From Paenibacillus sp. FSL R7-0345 (GTDB taxonomy: Bacteria > Bacillota > Bacilli > Paenibacillales > Paenibacillaceae): DNA of 64,000 nucleotides. The stretch is taken from positions 6,444,501 through 6,508,500 of the forward strand of contig NZ_CP152002.1 of assembly GCF_038595055.1 (NCBI RefSeq). The letters run 5' to 3'. How positions within the stretch are numbered: the stretch's first letter is position 1; the number at the start of each line of letters is the position of its first letter. Both the position numbers and the translations under genes were made by a program. Below are positions 17,701-25,319 of this stretch, in pieces. The notes beneath the pieces were generated by a model. It saw only the letters and a list, made by a program, of their open reading frames with translations, ran no database searches and was not told where the DNA came from.

Positions 17701-19520
17701 CCGAACAGAACAGCTCATTCCCTTTTGCAAAAGTTAATGAAAGCTTAATCAAGCTCTCAGACTATCTGGCGACGCTGCCGGGAACTAAAGTAGATGCTGT
17801 TATTGCTAATGACCGAAATGATTTCACAGTTAAAGGATCTGATCCAAAGCTTAATGTATTCTATGTCACCCTTAAGGATAATTCCAAGCACATCAGTGCT
17901 GTAAAAGTTGATGCTCCTGCAGATTCAACTGTAATTATCAACGTTGTTGGCACTTCAGCCAAGTTCGGGAATGGTTCTATTACACTGGTAAATGTTAAGT
18001 CTAACAATGTTTTATTCAACTTTTACCAGGCAACATCCGTACTTTCAGAAAGCTATGCGATTAAGGAATCCATTCTGGCACCTAATGCGAGCATTCAATT
18101 AACCGGCACTTATGAAGGGACTATTATCGGCAAAAAGTTGTCACCAGTAGGGAGCAGCGGAGTAGATATCACTTATGCGTACCCGTTCACCGGCTCCTGG
18201 CCGGCAATGCCATCAACAGAGGCTACAACAGCTCCTACGGCTACGGCGGCAGCAACAGCTGCTCCTACGATAGCACCGACAGTTGCCCCAACTATTGCTC
18301 CTACGGGGACAGCTTTACCGCTTATACCGGTAACGATGAACTTTTCCAGAATTGATCTGGAGGCCATTGTGAAGGTCAGTTCCATCAATTTGTCCGGCGG
18401 TACAATCCTAGTTAACAACACGCTAAAACTGCTGCCTGAAGTTTTACCTGCTGATGCTAATAACAAAGATGTGGACTGGAGAATTGTAGAAGGCAGCAGC
18501 ATTATCCGAATTGACAGCACCGGGCTGGTTACCGGACTTACAGCCGGAACCGCAAAAGTCGTGGCGGTTGCCAGAGACGGTAGTAATGTTATCAGCAATA
18601 CTGCCACCATTATTGTTGAGAATCCGCTTCCCGTACGGAGTGTGACGATCTCAGCAACTGATGGACAGGTTAGTCAGCCAATTAGTTTAACTGCAACATA
18701 CAATAGCACCCAGACTGAAACTGATATTAAGTATTCCTGGGAAGTTAAAGATTCTAACGGAAAGGTATTGCAGAACCTGATCAGCGGTGCTAATCAGAAT
18801 CCGGCAACCTTTACAGCAACTCAAGCAGGAAGCTATACCGTTACCGTAACAGTCACCAGCAGTAATAATCCTTTGCCAGGAACTCCGGCTAGTCGGGTAA
18901 TTAACATTACGAATCCTTTGACAGACTTTACAATCAACGGCAAGGATAGTGTAATGGTTGGCGAATCTATCAGTCTGACGCTCAGCGATTTCAAGCCCAA
19001 TAATGCGGACAACTATCAGATAACTTGGGATCTGCCTGGTAACGGTGAAAACTATGCGCAATTAACCAGGGCAGAAGGCGACACCGATAAAACTAAATAT
19101 ACGCTCAAGGGTATCGCAGCAACAGATTCGCTCACTGTAACTTTCATAGCCGGCACAGTGACTAAAACCAAAGTAATCAAGATCCTGCAGCTTAATTCCA
19201 TGGCCTTTGCCCAAGATAAGTATGAGCTTACCGTTGGTAATCCTCCGCTGGATCTTAACCAAGAACTCTGGTTTATGCCGCGTGACATTTCAATTGCTGA
19301 TGTAAGGGATAAACTGACATGGGAAATCACTTATCCCGGAATAGCTTCGTTTGGAGATCCAGTTACAATAAACAATCAGGGAATTATCTTTGCCAAGCAA
19401 AAGGGAAGCACGCTGGTAACAGTAACCTATGACAGCAATCCTAATGACCCTAATAATCCGGTAATCAAGGCGAGCACACTTATCAAAGTAAAACCGCTCA
19501 CTAACGATGACCGCTACTGA
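14736..19520 (+). CDS. Giant secreted surface protein (DUF5057-like, choice-of-anchor-A-like, Ig-like)
   Basis: About 1594 residues. Signal peptide at the N-terminus (KRMKKKRLFF then a Leu-rich core). Residues about 30-620 hold two related regions beginning IRILEVTQDG and VKVLQITPGSD, resembling the DUF5057 family. Around 620-850 are Ig-like strands. A Pro-Thr linker (about 860-890) leads to a region like the choice-of-anchor A domain (GIAKDYSIYMLEDIDY to YPFTGSW, about 900-1155), a second Pro-Thr/Ala linker, a Big_2-like Ig domain (about 1230-1300) and further PKD/Ig-like modules. No LPXTG or SLH motif is visible. Three ATGs stand in a row; the one at 14736 has the best spacing (eight bases) from AGGGAG. 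It interrupts the minus-strand pilus genes and may be a pilus-linked adhesin; that is inference. Confidence 0.82.
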   Translation: MKRMKKKRLFFVSGLALLMLLILPVWSLLSKIDADQTVYPIRILEVTQDGISQLTSLTSGIPDLTVVTMSMKKFVALRDDLDGQYDALYIGKGTYSPATLGNIKDKSVDERAKAMDTSSIQNDITNLRAGDITNLFINKGLYVIFNDQIFIDKAAQPASSRGILYDTFNSLRTSNSKTNVFFWNDAKLTEFFTDLNSSDSRYLAGLKQRPQLQITNSNEISNYNPAATNGKVYKPGDKLSFNFNISNAANLANNPLTVKLYINLDKSIAMGEQQVVASAKVNRSNGTLEYTLPRTFSGLLYWKLEISDPASTQQLKDFEQGSIRYRGEKTIVKVLQITPGSDQSNLTNAVNMQSAYLNQEDYELKITTMTMDKFNAYTKDTFAATGQYGLNGVYDMLLFGFRDEYYKYATLTAHSITAVKDFIQVSKQSAMFTHDTVINIYGSNTWVSNFKDITGQKDPVVNFGHNALNMSTKVKPVNDGLLMQYPFYLSKQDATGAQVNIAEPKVAPTHNQYFTLDLEDREVIPWYNILSESDNSLGGTSNNTYKRTPDDSWNHYYTYSKGNVTYSGTGHLFGSGLSSKLAVFPDWEQKLFVNTMYRAFMGANHAPQITVYTPVPESVIPSYQDKLTVSYSVADLDFKDRKLNTGIKFMVNDKELTDMTVTDQQIFSEEVVTKTFRNPLPEGGNVQIVITAKDAQGAMVSTTIPVTIRKADASMSISRNQSATTIEKGKPVTIDYSISPNAIKYNLVQTDYQGMQSLVISSLKYVEHFPANLEFTGTLPDYLVKTGSLQEGYTITGTFPDINYNLTTDTNGEKYYKPVNPTDSSVPLVYKFTLTAVPQEKKSYIMDNSKITFNEIHAPAPPAATATPIVTAAPTPTPTPTPAPTPTPVVFPGSSEPITSLGIAKDYSIYMLEDIDYSPTSFQNKGRTAAGGSITAQGLTLGGGLPANQTGAVLIAGKNIDWGNWGGSINGKAYYGGTVKAPDYLLKNTEQNSSFPFAKVNESLIKLSDYLATLPGTKVDAVIANDRNDFTVKGSDPKLNVFYVTLKDNSKHISAVKVDAPADSTVIINVVGTSAKFGNGSITLVNVKSNNVLFNFYQATSVLSESYAIKESILAPNASIQLTGTYEGTIIGKKLSPVGSSGVDITYAYPFTGSWPAMPSTEATTAPTATAAATAAPTIAPTVAPTIAPTGTALPLIPVTMNFSRIDLEAIVKVSSINLSGGTILVNNTLKLLPEVLPADANNKDVDWRIVEGSSIIRIDSTGLVTGLTAGTAKVVAVARDGSNVISNTATIIVENPLPVRSVTISATDGQVSQPISLTATYNSTQTETDIKYSWEVKDSNGKVLQNLISGANQNPATFTATQAGSYTVTVTVTSSNNPLPGTPASRVINITNPLTDFTINGKDSVMVGESISLTLSDFKPNNADNYQITWDLPGNGENYAQLTRAEGDTDKTKYTLKGIAATDSLTVTFIAGTVTKTKVIKILQLNSMAFAQDKYELTVGNPPLDLNQELWFMPRDISIADVRDKLTWEITYPGIASFGDPVTINNQGIIFAKQKGSTLVTVTYDSNPNDPNNPVIKASTLIKVKPLTNDDRY

Positions 19521-19542
19521 CCAGTCCCGAATGTAAAATAAG

Positions 19543-19591
19543 AAGAGCCCATTACCGCAGGTAATTCCTGTCGGCAACGGGCTCTCTTTTG
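19543..19591. terminator. Bidirectional terminator between surface protein and minor-pilin genes
   Basis: GAGCCC (19545) pairs with GGGCTC (19579), with an inner TTACC/GGTAA hairpin, and a T-run on the plus side. It separates two convergent genes. Confidence 0.75.
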
Positions 19592-19604
19592 TTATGAAAG
19601 CTTA

Positions 19605-21404
19605 TTAATTATTAATCAGCTGCAGCGGGCCTACATGCACATTTACACTTGTCACTCTGGGCAGACTGGACTGCTGATTTGCATAGATATCATATTTATA
19701 ATCAATTACAAAACGCCTCAAATCCACTGTCTGATCGATTAGCAGCTTGCCGCTTACTGCCGGTTCATCAACCTTGCCAATTACTGCATTCACCGTTAAA
19801 TCTCCTTTGGCAAAGAAACCGCCCTTCAGCCGGAACATCGAACCCACACCATAGAGCTCCCCGCTGGAATCCGTGTAGAAAAAGGCCTCCATAGTATCTG
19901 TAGCTGAAGGTTCGCTGACAGCAAATGCGTTCAGACGGTTTACCAGCACACTGCCTTTCGAGATCAACACCAGTTCTTTAGTTGTGCCATTTTGCTGTAT
20001 CCCTTTAATATTGGCATCCTCGATGACCGTCTCGCCAAGAACGAACATGGTTGAATCAAACCTGACGTCTCCCTTGATCTTCACATCGCCTGTAACCAGA
20101 ATATTGGCACGGACATCCAAAAAGTCATTGAGATTGTAGTTGTTCAGCTCCAGATTACCAGTAACGATGAACCAGCGTGGTGCGGTTCCACTTTTTGGGT
20201 CGGTTTGGCCGTTTGTAGACTGTGGATAAAACAGCCTCTTGTATTCCACTCCGTCTACCAGCAGATTTCCGTTAAACACTACAGTAGAATCCAGCTTTTC
20301 CAATTTTCCCAACTCATTTTTATACTGGTTATAATCAGCATTATACTGATCAATTTGTGCTTGTGTCGATTCGTCCGGATTAATTTTGGTAGGAGCTATC
20401 GGCATACCATTAATATGTGTGACTCCAGTGCGGCTATTCAGCATGCCATTTAATGTTGATATCCCAGAATTATAGGCAACGCGAAGATCATCCCGCAGGT
20501 TCTTTTGTGCAGTCTCATTTTGACCTGTCAGCAAACCCTGTGACAGCTTGTCCAGGAACGACTCTTCCACATTAATCTGGACGAACTTTTTTTGCTCTTT
20601 AATTTTGATTTTGTCTGGCGTAATATGCAGAATTTCAGCTAAAACCTGATTCCTGTTATTTTCGTCCTGTGGGAGATGTTCAGCCGCTGTCCGGTTTTTC
20701 TCGTATTCAATACTGTTCATGGATTGTACATGTACTTCACCTAAGGCATTGGTATCACTGCCCATAGCCACTGTAGGGAATTCGTTAATTGTATGATCAT
20801 CATAGAACTGATTTTTGTAAATATACTCCGGGGTGTTGGTTACTACCAGCCTTTGTCCGGCATATATATTACCCTGCAGCAGTGGTGCCCCGTTTAGAGT
20901 CAATGTCTGTTCCGAACCAAACGCATATTTAAGGAAGTCAGGATAGCTGTCAATGATAATCTGCTGCTGTAGCTTCCGCTTAACTCCGTTTACCATAGCT
21001 GAGGAGCTTATATTGATCGTATATTGAATAGACTGCTTCTCAATCTTTTTACCTAAAAAATCAATTCCCTCAACAGTACCACTACTGGTGGATTCCAGTT
21101 CAGTGCTCACCTTCAGACTGGATTTATTATTGTCCAGATTTCTTAAAATCGTTTCAAGCTGCTCCGGATCAAGATTCTCAAGCTGTAATCCTGTCAATTG
21201 GGACTGGATATAGGCTGTAGCCTCACTAAGACCTTTTTGGGCAAGGTGCAGTGACTGTACATCATTTTCTCTCGTTTCACTACGCGTTGCCCCGCCAATT
21301 GTCGCACTAAGAACCCCCAGGCCAAGTATTGTAAGCAGCAGCACAAGAAACATAACCAGCACCAGAGCAGAACCGTTCTCATCCTTTTTTATCCGAATCC
21401 CCAT
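19605..21404 (-). CDS. PilX-like minor pilus protein with beta-repeat C-terminus
   Basis: 599 residues. The N-terminus resembles PilX-type minor pilins: a short charged tip ending NGSALVLVMFLVLLLTILGLG, then ATRSETRENDVQSLHLAQKGLSEA, but without the standard GFTLIE box. The middle is soluble and charged. The C-terminal third (about 400-590) reads as short valine/isoleucine-rich turns, LVTGDVKIKGDVRFDST and MFVLGETVIEDANIKG, like the stacked beta repeats of bactofilins. It is the last of three genes with pilin-like N-termini and is followed by a terminator. I expect it at the pilus tip or priming complex. The precise family is not certain. Confidence 0.7.
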   Translation of the reverse strand: MGIRIKKDENGSALVLVMFLVLLLTILGLGVLSATIGGATRSETRENDVQSLHLAQKGLSEATAYIQSQLTGLQLENLDPEQLETILRNLDNNKSSLKVSTELESTSSGTVEGIDFLGKKIEKQSIQYTINISSSAMVNGVKRKLQQQIIIDSYPDFLKYAFGSEQTLTLNGAPLLQGNIYAGQRLVVTNTPEYIYKNQFYDDHTINEFPTVAMGSDTNALGEVHVQSMNSIEYEKNRTAAEHLPQDENNRNQVLAEILHITPDKIKIKEQKKFVQINVEESFLDKLSQGLLTGQNETAQKNLRDDLRVAYNSGISTLNGMLNSRTGVTHINGMPIAPTKINPDESTQAQIDQYNADYNQYKNELGKLEKLDSTVVFNGNLLVDGVEYKRLFYPQSTNGQTDPKSGTAPRWFIVTGNLELNNYNLNDFLDVRANILVTGDVKIKGDVRFDSTMFVLGETVIEDANIKGIQQNGTTKELVLISKGSVLVNRLNAFAVSEPSATDTMEAFFYTDSSGELYGVGSMFRLKGGFFAKGDLTVNAVIGKVDEPAVSGKLLIDQTVDLRRFVIDYKYDIYANQQSSLPRVTSVNVHVGPLQLINN

Positions 21405-21416
21405 AGTCTAACGCTC

Positions 21417-21998
21417 CTAAAATCCAAATTTGCTCTCCAAATCGAGTCTGCGGCTATTATCCCCATGCTTTACCTCCAGAGAAAGATTAATGTTAATCAA
21501 CCCGCTCTCACAGGGCTGTAGGGAATTGGCACTGCACTGTAAAGTAACACTTGATGGGGGGACTAGCTCAGACGTAATAGAGGTACGGACATCCTCTCCG
21601 CTTGTAGCAGGGGTTACAGCATTATCCGGGGTACCGGCAGGAACTTCTTTTATCAAAAGCTCGCCATCCGAAATTCCGATCTTCACCTTCTCTGTCCCTC
21701 CGCTTACGTTATCCCTCTGCAGATAGATTGCCGTATCCATCACACCGTTATTGGAGCTTGTACTGGAATAGATTGTGGTAGGAGCAAACGTATAAATTTC
21801 CGTAATGATTGCCGACATCAGCAGGTCACTTTCATCCCGCAGTGTATTTTCCATTGTCACTCTCTCGTAGCTCTGAATACCGAACATCATCACACCATAG
21901 ATCAGTCCGGCTACCAGCGAAAATAAAGACAGGGCGGCGATTAGCTCTATAAGTGTTAATCCCTCTTCCCTGCGCAGGCGGTCAGCGAATCGTTTCAT
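21417..21998 (-). CDS. Minor pilin (PilW-like prepilin)
   Basis: A prepilin of 193 residues. Leader MKRFADRLRREEG, then LTLIELIAALSLFSLVAGLIYG with Glu at position 5 of the mature chain. The rest has an even spread of strands and two cysteines near the C-terminus (QCSANSLQPCESG), possibly a disulfide loop of the pilin D-region kind. I start at the ATG at 21998; a longer frame to 22115 would put 39 unrelated residues before the leader. GGAGGG lies 12 bases upstream and the gene overlaps the one before it by 17 bp. Confidence 0.82.
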   Translation of the reverse strand: MKRFADRLRREEGLTLIELIAALSLFSLVAGLIYGVMMFGIQSYERVTMENTLRDESDLLMSAIITEIYTFAPTTIYSSTSSNNGVMDTAIYLQRDNVSGGTEKVKIGISDGELLIKEVPAGTPDNAVTPATSGEDVRTSITSELVPPSSVTLQCSANSLQPCESGLININLSLEVKHGDNSRRLDLESKFGF

Positions 21999-22581
21999 CG
22001 GTAATGTATCCCTCCACAACGGTCTGTCTGACATTTGCTCCGCCTTTGCCGGAATCCTTAACTCTAACCCGTACAGGCAGCAGATACTTTGCAGTAGCTG
22101 ACTCAACCGGATCACTGGAGGTACTCATTTGCGAATGTAGAACATCTTGATATTCAATGTCTATGTGATAAGCAATTCCGTTGATTGTAGGATTCAGCAC
22201 ATTGGCCAAGGTCTGCAGATCCGACACTGCACTGCTATAGTCGCTGCAACTCACTGCAGTAGATGTTACGGGTACGCAGCCTGAAGCATTAATACTTGAA
22301 TGTCCCGGTATTGCAAGATTTCCTCCCTCAGCCTTCTTTCCTTGAAAATAGAGGCTTAACGACTGATAGTCCTGCTTCTCCATATAAAACAGCGCATTTC
22401 GCGCCAAGTTTACCATGATCGTCTTGTTCTGGTTTGATTTAGAATAAGATAATGCATTACTGAAGTAGGAGGTCAGCACCAGTGACACAATCGACAGGAT
22501 CACTATTGCCGCCAGCACTTCAATTAAGGTGAAGCCCTTTTCTCTCATCTCTTTCAATCTATGCTTGTCTTTCCGAGGCAT
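21982..22581 (-). CDS. Minor pilin (PilV-like prepilin)
   Basis: A prepilin of 199 residues. The 16-residue basic leader ends in glycine before FTLIEVLAAIVILSIVSLVL, so it carries the peptidase and Glu+5 signals. The body is short of charge; two cysteines (SGCVPV and VSCSDY, about residues 85-95) may form a disulfide. I choose ATG at 22581 since CGGGAG lies eight bases upstream; a GTG at 22590 would have no spacing. First gene of the minor-pilin trio. A sigma-D-like box is 117 bp upstream. Confidence 0.83.
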   Translation of the reverse strand: MPRKDKHRLKEMREKGFTLIEVLAAIVILSIVSLVLTSYFSNALSYSKSNQNKTIMVNLARNALFYMEKQDYQSLSLYFQGKKAEGGNLAIPGHSSINASGCVPVTSTAVSCSDYSSAVSDLQTLANVLNPTINGIAYHIDIEYQDVLHSQMSTSSDPVESATAKYLLPVRVRVKDSGKGGANVRQTVVEGYITDETIR

Positions 22582-22697
22582 TCTGCTCACTCCCGAAGGT
22601 TATCTATTAGTCCGCAATACCTAAATCCATTATATTCTTTCCCCTCTTACCCCAGCAATCCTGTCTGACATAATAATTCCAACGATTTCTACTCTAT

Positions 22698-22724
22698 ATA
22701 TCGGCTATACGCTGTGCTATTATT
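22698..22724 (-). promoter_or_regulatory. Sigma-D-like -10 box upstream of the minor-pilin genes
   Basis: Minus strand: GCCGATATATAGAG begins at 22705. The -35 position holds AATA (15-base spacing), with TAAT two bases closer, so the upstream half is only partial. The same DNA is the 5' flank of the plus-strand esterase gene. Confidence 0.4.
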
Positions 22725-22747
22725 TGTGCTAAAAGGAGGAAATGAAT

Positions 22748-23533
22748 ATGGCTCTGATCGAATGCAGATTTTATTCGGATGTGCTTGGCCTCAGTACTTC
22801 AATGACGGTGATTCTGCCTCAGCAGACTACGACGCAAATCGGACTCAACAATGTGAAAAGAGGGGATCTTCACCCGACGCTCTATCTGCTGCACGGCTTG
22901 TCGGATGATGATTCGATCTGGCTGCGCCGGACCTCGATTGAACGTTATGTAGCTGAGCTGGGCATCGCTGTGGTTATGCCGCAGGTGCACAGGAGCTTTT
23001 ATACGGATATGGCAGACGGGGGCCGGTACTGGACCTTCATTAGTGAGGAGCTGCCGGCGCTCGCCCGTTCGTTCTTCCCGCTGTCAGCTAAACGTGAGGA
23101 TAATTTCGTAGCAGGACTCTCCATGGGCGGCTATGGGGCGATGAAGCTGGGACTGCGCAAGCCGGAGGCTTTTGCCGCTGCTGCCAGTTTGTCGGGGGCG
23201 CTTGATATGGCGCATCATTTCATGAATCCGGAGGATTCCGCCAAAAGATCAGTAGAATACGAGAGAATATTCGGTGATACGGATATCGCCGGCACGCCAA
23301 ATGATCTGCTGTGGCTGCTTCAGCAAGCAGACAAATCAAAAGGCCCCAAACCGCTTCTCTATCAATGCTGCGGCACGGAAGATTTCCTCTATGAAGATAA
23401 TCAGGTGTTCCGCGCTGCCTGCGCCAAGACTTCGCTGTCACTGACTTACGATGAGGGCCCGGGAGAGCATGAGTGGGGGTATTGGGATGCCAAAATCCAG
23501 GATATCCTGAAGTGGCTGCCGCTAAAGAAATAG
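22748..23533 (+). CDS. Putative esterase (alpha/beta hydrolase, EstA/EsterD type)
   Basis: Cytoplasmic serine hydrolase, 261 residues, no signal peptide. The nucleophile elbow is GLSMGGYGAMKLGL (Ser near residue 120); the oxyanion region is LYLLHGLSDDDSIW; a likely catalytic His lies in GEHEWGYWD near the C-terminus, and an Asp is available in CCGTEDFLY. This is the tributyrin-esterase/EsterD group that acts on acetyl or short acyl esters of carbohydrates or small molecules. The start at 22748 has AAAGGAGG eight bases upstream; the ATG at 22742 is too close. Single gene; its substrate cannot be told. Confidence 0.87.
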   Translation: MALIECRFYSDVLGLSTSMTVILPQQTTTQIGLNNVKRGDLHPTLYLLHGLSDDDSIWLRRTSIERYVAELGIAVVMPQVHRSFYTDMADGGRYWTFISEELPALARSFFPLSAKREDNFVAGLSMGGYGAMKLGLRKPEAFAAAASLSGALDMAHHFMNPEDSAKRSVEYERIFGDTDIAGTPNDLLWLLQQADKSKGPKPLLYQCCGTEDFLYEDNQVFRAACAKTSLSLTYDEGPGEHEWGYWDAKIQDILKWLPLKK

Positions 23534-23613
23534 CAGGGCCGGTTGCTACAGATAAATAAGGGATGTACCCGAATAATTTGTTAGCGTATACAAAAATGTA
23601 TGAAGCACACGAA

Positions 23614-23664
23614 AAAAGACTGCCCTTCCCGCATACGATTACCGCGGTGAGGGCAGTCTTTTGT
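23614..23664. terminator. Bidirectional terminator between esterase and argH
   Basis: AAGACTGCCCT and AGGGCAGTCTT pair across a 23-base loop, with A-run before and TTG-T after. It closes two convergent genes. Confidence 0.85.
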
Positions 23665-23687
23665 TATCCTGTCTGAGTCAGACAGGT

Positions 23688-25103
23688 TTATTCAGCGCTA
23701 CCTGCGTACTGCGCTACCCACTTACCCGCTTCAAGCAGGGAAGCTTCAGCACGTTCGATTGCCGCCTTGACTTGAACAGTCGCTGTACCGCCGTAGACGT
23801 TACGGGCGTTTACTACAGCCTCAGGCTGCAAAACAGCGTAGATCTGATCGTCGAACAGCGGAGAGAACTGCTTGAACTCATCCAGGGTCAGATCGAGCAG
23901 GAATTTGCCTTCGTTGATGCAGTAGAGCACGGTTTTGCCGATGACTTCATGCGCCTGGCGGAAAGGCAGACCTTTGCCTACCAGGAAGTCCGCAATATCC
24001 GTCGCGTTGGAGAAGTCTGTGTTAACGGCTTCACGCATCCGGCCCTTGTTCACCTTCATGGTGGAGATCATCGGTGCGAACAATTGCAATGCTCCTGTCA
24101 GCGTAGCTACTGTGTCGAACATGCCTTCTTTGTCTTCCTGCATATCCTTGTTGTAGGCCAGTGGCAGTGATTTGAGGACAGTCAGCAGGCCGATCAGGTT
24201 GCCGTAGACGCGGCCTGTTTTGCCGCGTACCAGCTCAGGTACGTCAGGGTTTTTCTTCTGCGGCATGATGCTGCTGCCTGTGCAGAACGCATCATCCAGC
24301 TCCACGAAGCTGAACTCGGTGCTGCTCCACAGCACTAACTCTTCGCTGAGCCGGGACAGGTGGGTCATGATCAGCGCTGCGTTAGCCAGGAACTCGACGA
24401 TAAAGTCGCGGTCGCTGACAGCGTCCAGACTGTTCTCATACACACTGTCAAAGCCAAGCTGCTCAGCTACAAAATGACGGTCGATCGGGAACGTCGTTCC
24501 AGCCAGGGCTCCAGCGCCCAGCGGCAGTACGTTGATCCGCTTGTAGCTGTCTGTCAGGCGCTCCGCATCGCGGCGGAACATTGAAACGTAAGCCAGCAGA
24601 TGATGCGCGAACAGGATCGGCTGAGCACGCTGCAGGTGCGTGTAACCCGGCACAATGGTGTCCACGTTGTCTTTGGCCTGTTCAATCAGCGCTTCCTGCA
24701 GTTCATGCAGAAGTCCTACGAACTCGACTACCCGGTTGCGGAGATACAGATGCATATCTGTCGCTACCTGGTCGTTACGGCTGCGTCCTGTATGCAGCTT
24801 ACCGCCCACTGGACCTACTTCCTCGATCAGGTTCTTTTCAATGTTCATGTGGATGTCCTCATCCGCTACAGAGAACTCAATCTCGCCTGCACGGACCTTT
24901 TCCAGCACCTTATTCAGGCCGGCTTTGATTGTCTCAACATCCTCCTGCGGCAAAATACCGCATTTGCCCAGCATCGTGACATGGGCCAGACTGCCCTGCA
25001 CATCTTCCTCGGCCAGTGCCTTATCGAAACCGATGGATGCTGTATACTCCTCCACCAGCTTGTTTGTCCCTTTAGTAAACCGGCCGCCCCAAAGCTTGCT
25101 CAC
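23688..25103 (-). CDS. argH: Argininosuccinate lyase
   Basis: Last step of arginine synthesis: argininosuccinate to arginine and fumarate. 471 residues, normal length. The superfamily signature GSSIMPQKKNPD (about residues 280-292) is intact, as is HTGRSRNDQVATD in the N-terminal region and the active-site THLQRAQP. The start is GTG at 25103, with GGAGG eight bases before. It is separated from argG by 216 bp and ends the cluster. Confidence 0.97.
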   Translation of the reverse strand: MSKLWGGRFTKGTNKLVEEYTASIGFDKALAEEDVQGSLAHVTMLGKCGILPQEDVETIKAGLNKVLEKVRAGEIEFSVADEDIHMNIEKNLIEEVGPVGGKLHTGRSRNDQVATDMHLYLRNRVVEFVGLLHELQEALIEQAKDNVDTIVPGYTHLQRAQPILFAHHLLAYVSMFRRDAERLTDSYKRINVLPLGAGALAGTTFPIDRHFVAEQLGFDSVYENSLDAVSDRDFIVEFLANAALIMTHLSRLSEELVLWSSTEFSFVELDDAFCTGSSIMPQKKNPDVPELVRGKTGRVYGNLIGLLTVLKSLPLAYNKDMQEDKEGMFDTVATLTGALQLFAPMISTMKVNKGRMREAVNTDFSNATDIADFLVGKGLPFRQAHEVIGKTVLYCINEGKFLLDLTLDEFKQFSPLFDDQIYAVLQPEAVVNARNVYGGTATVQVKAAIERAEASLLEAGKWVAQYAGSAE

Positions 25104-25194
25104 CTTTATGTCCTCCTCTGCAGGACGCTAGAAGAGCCGCTCCTGTCCTGTCGGAGGAACGGCCTTCTGGTGTCCGCTTATGTTATGTTCTGCT

Positions 25195-25265
25195 ATGAAA
25201 CCGCTGAGCGGTTAAGTAGAAACGGCTACACCGTCCTAAACCGGACGTTATCCGTTTCTGCGAGA
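25195..25265. repeat. Palindromic intergenic segment between argG and argH
   Basis: Two hairpins lie in the 216-bp gap: AACCGCT-GAGCGGTT, and AGAAACGG pairing with CCGTTTCT around an inner GTCC/GGAC. The AACCGCT...AGCGGT plus AGAAA order resembles the core of the repeat at 26644, but the sequence is too diverged to call a copy. Confidence 0.4.
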
Positions 25266-25319
25266 AATATAAAGATGATTTATAGCGTAAAACTGATAAA
25301 TCCTTATATTTTAAGTATT

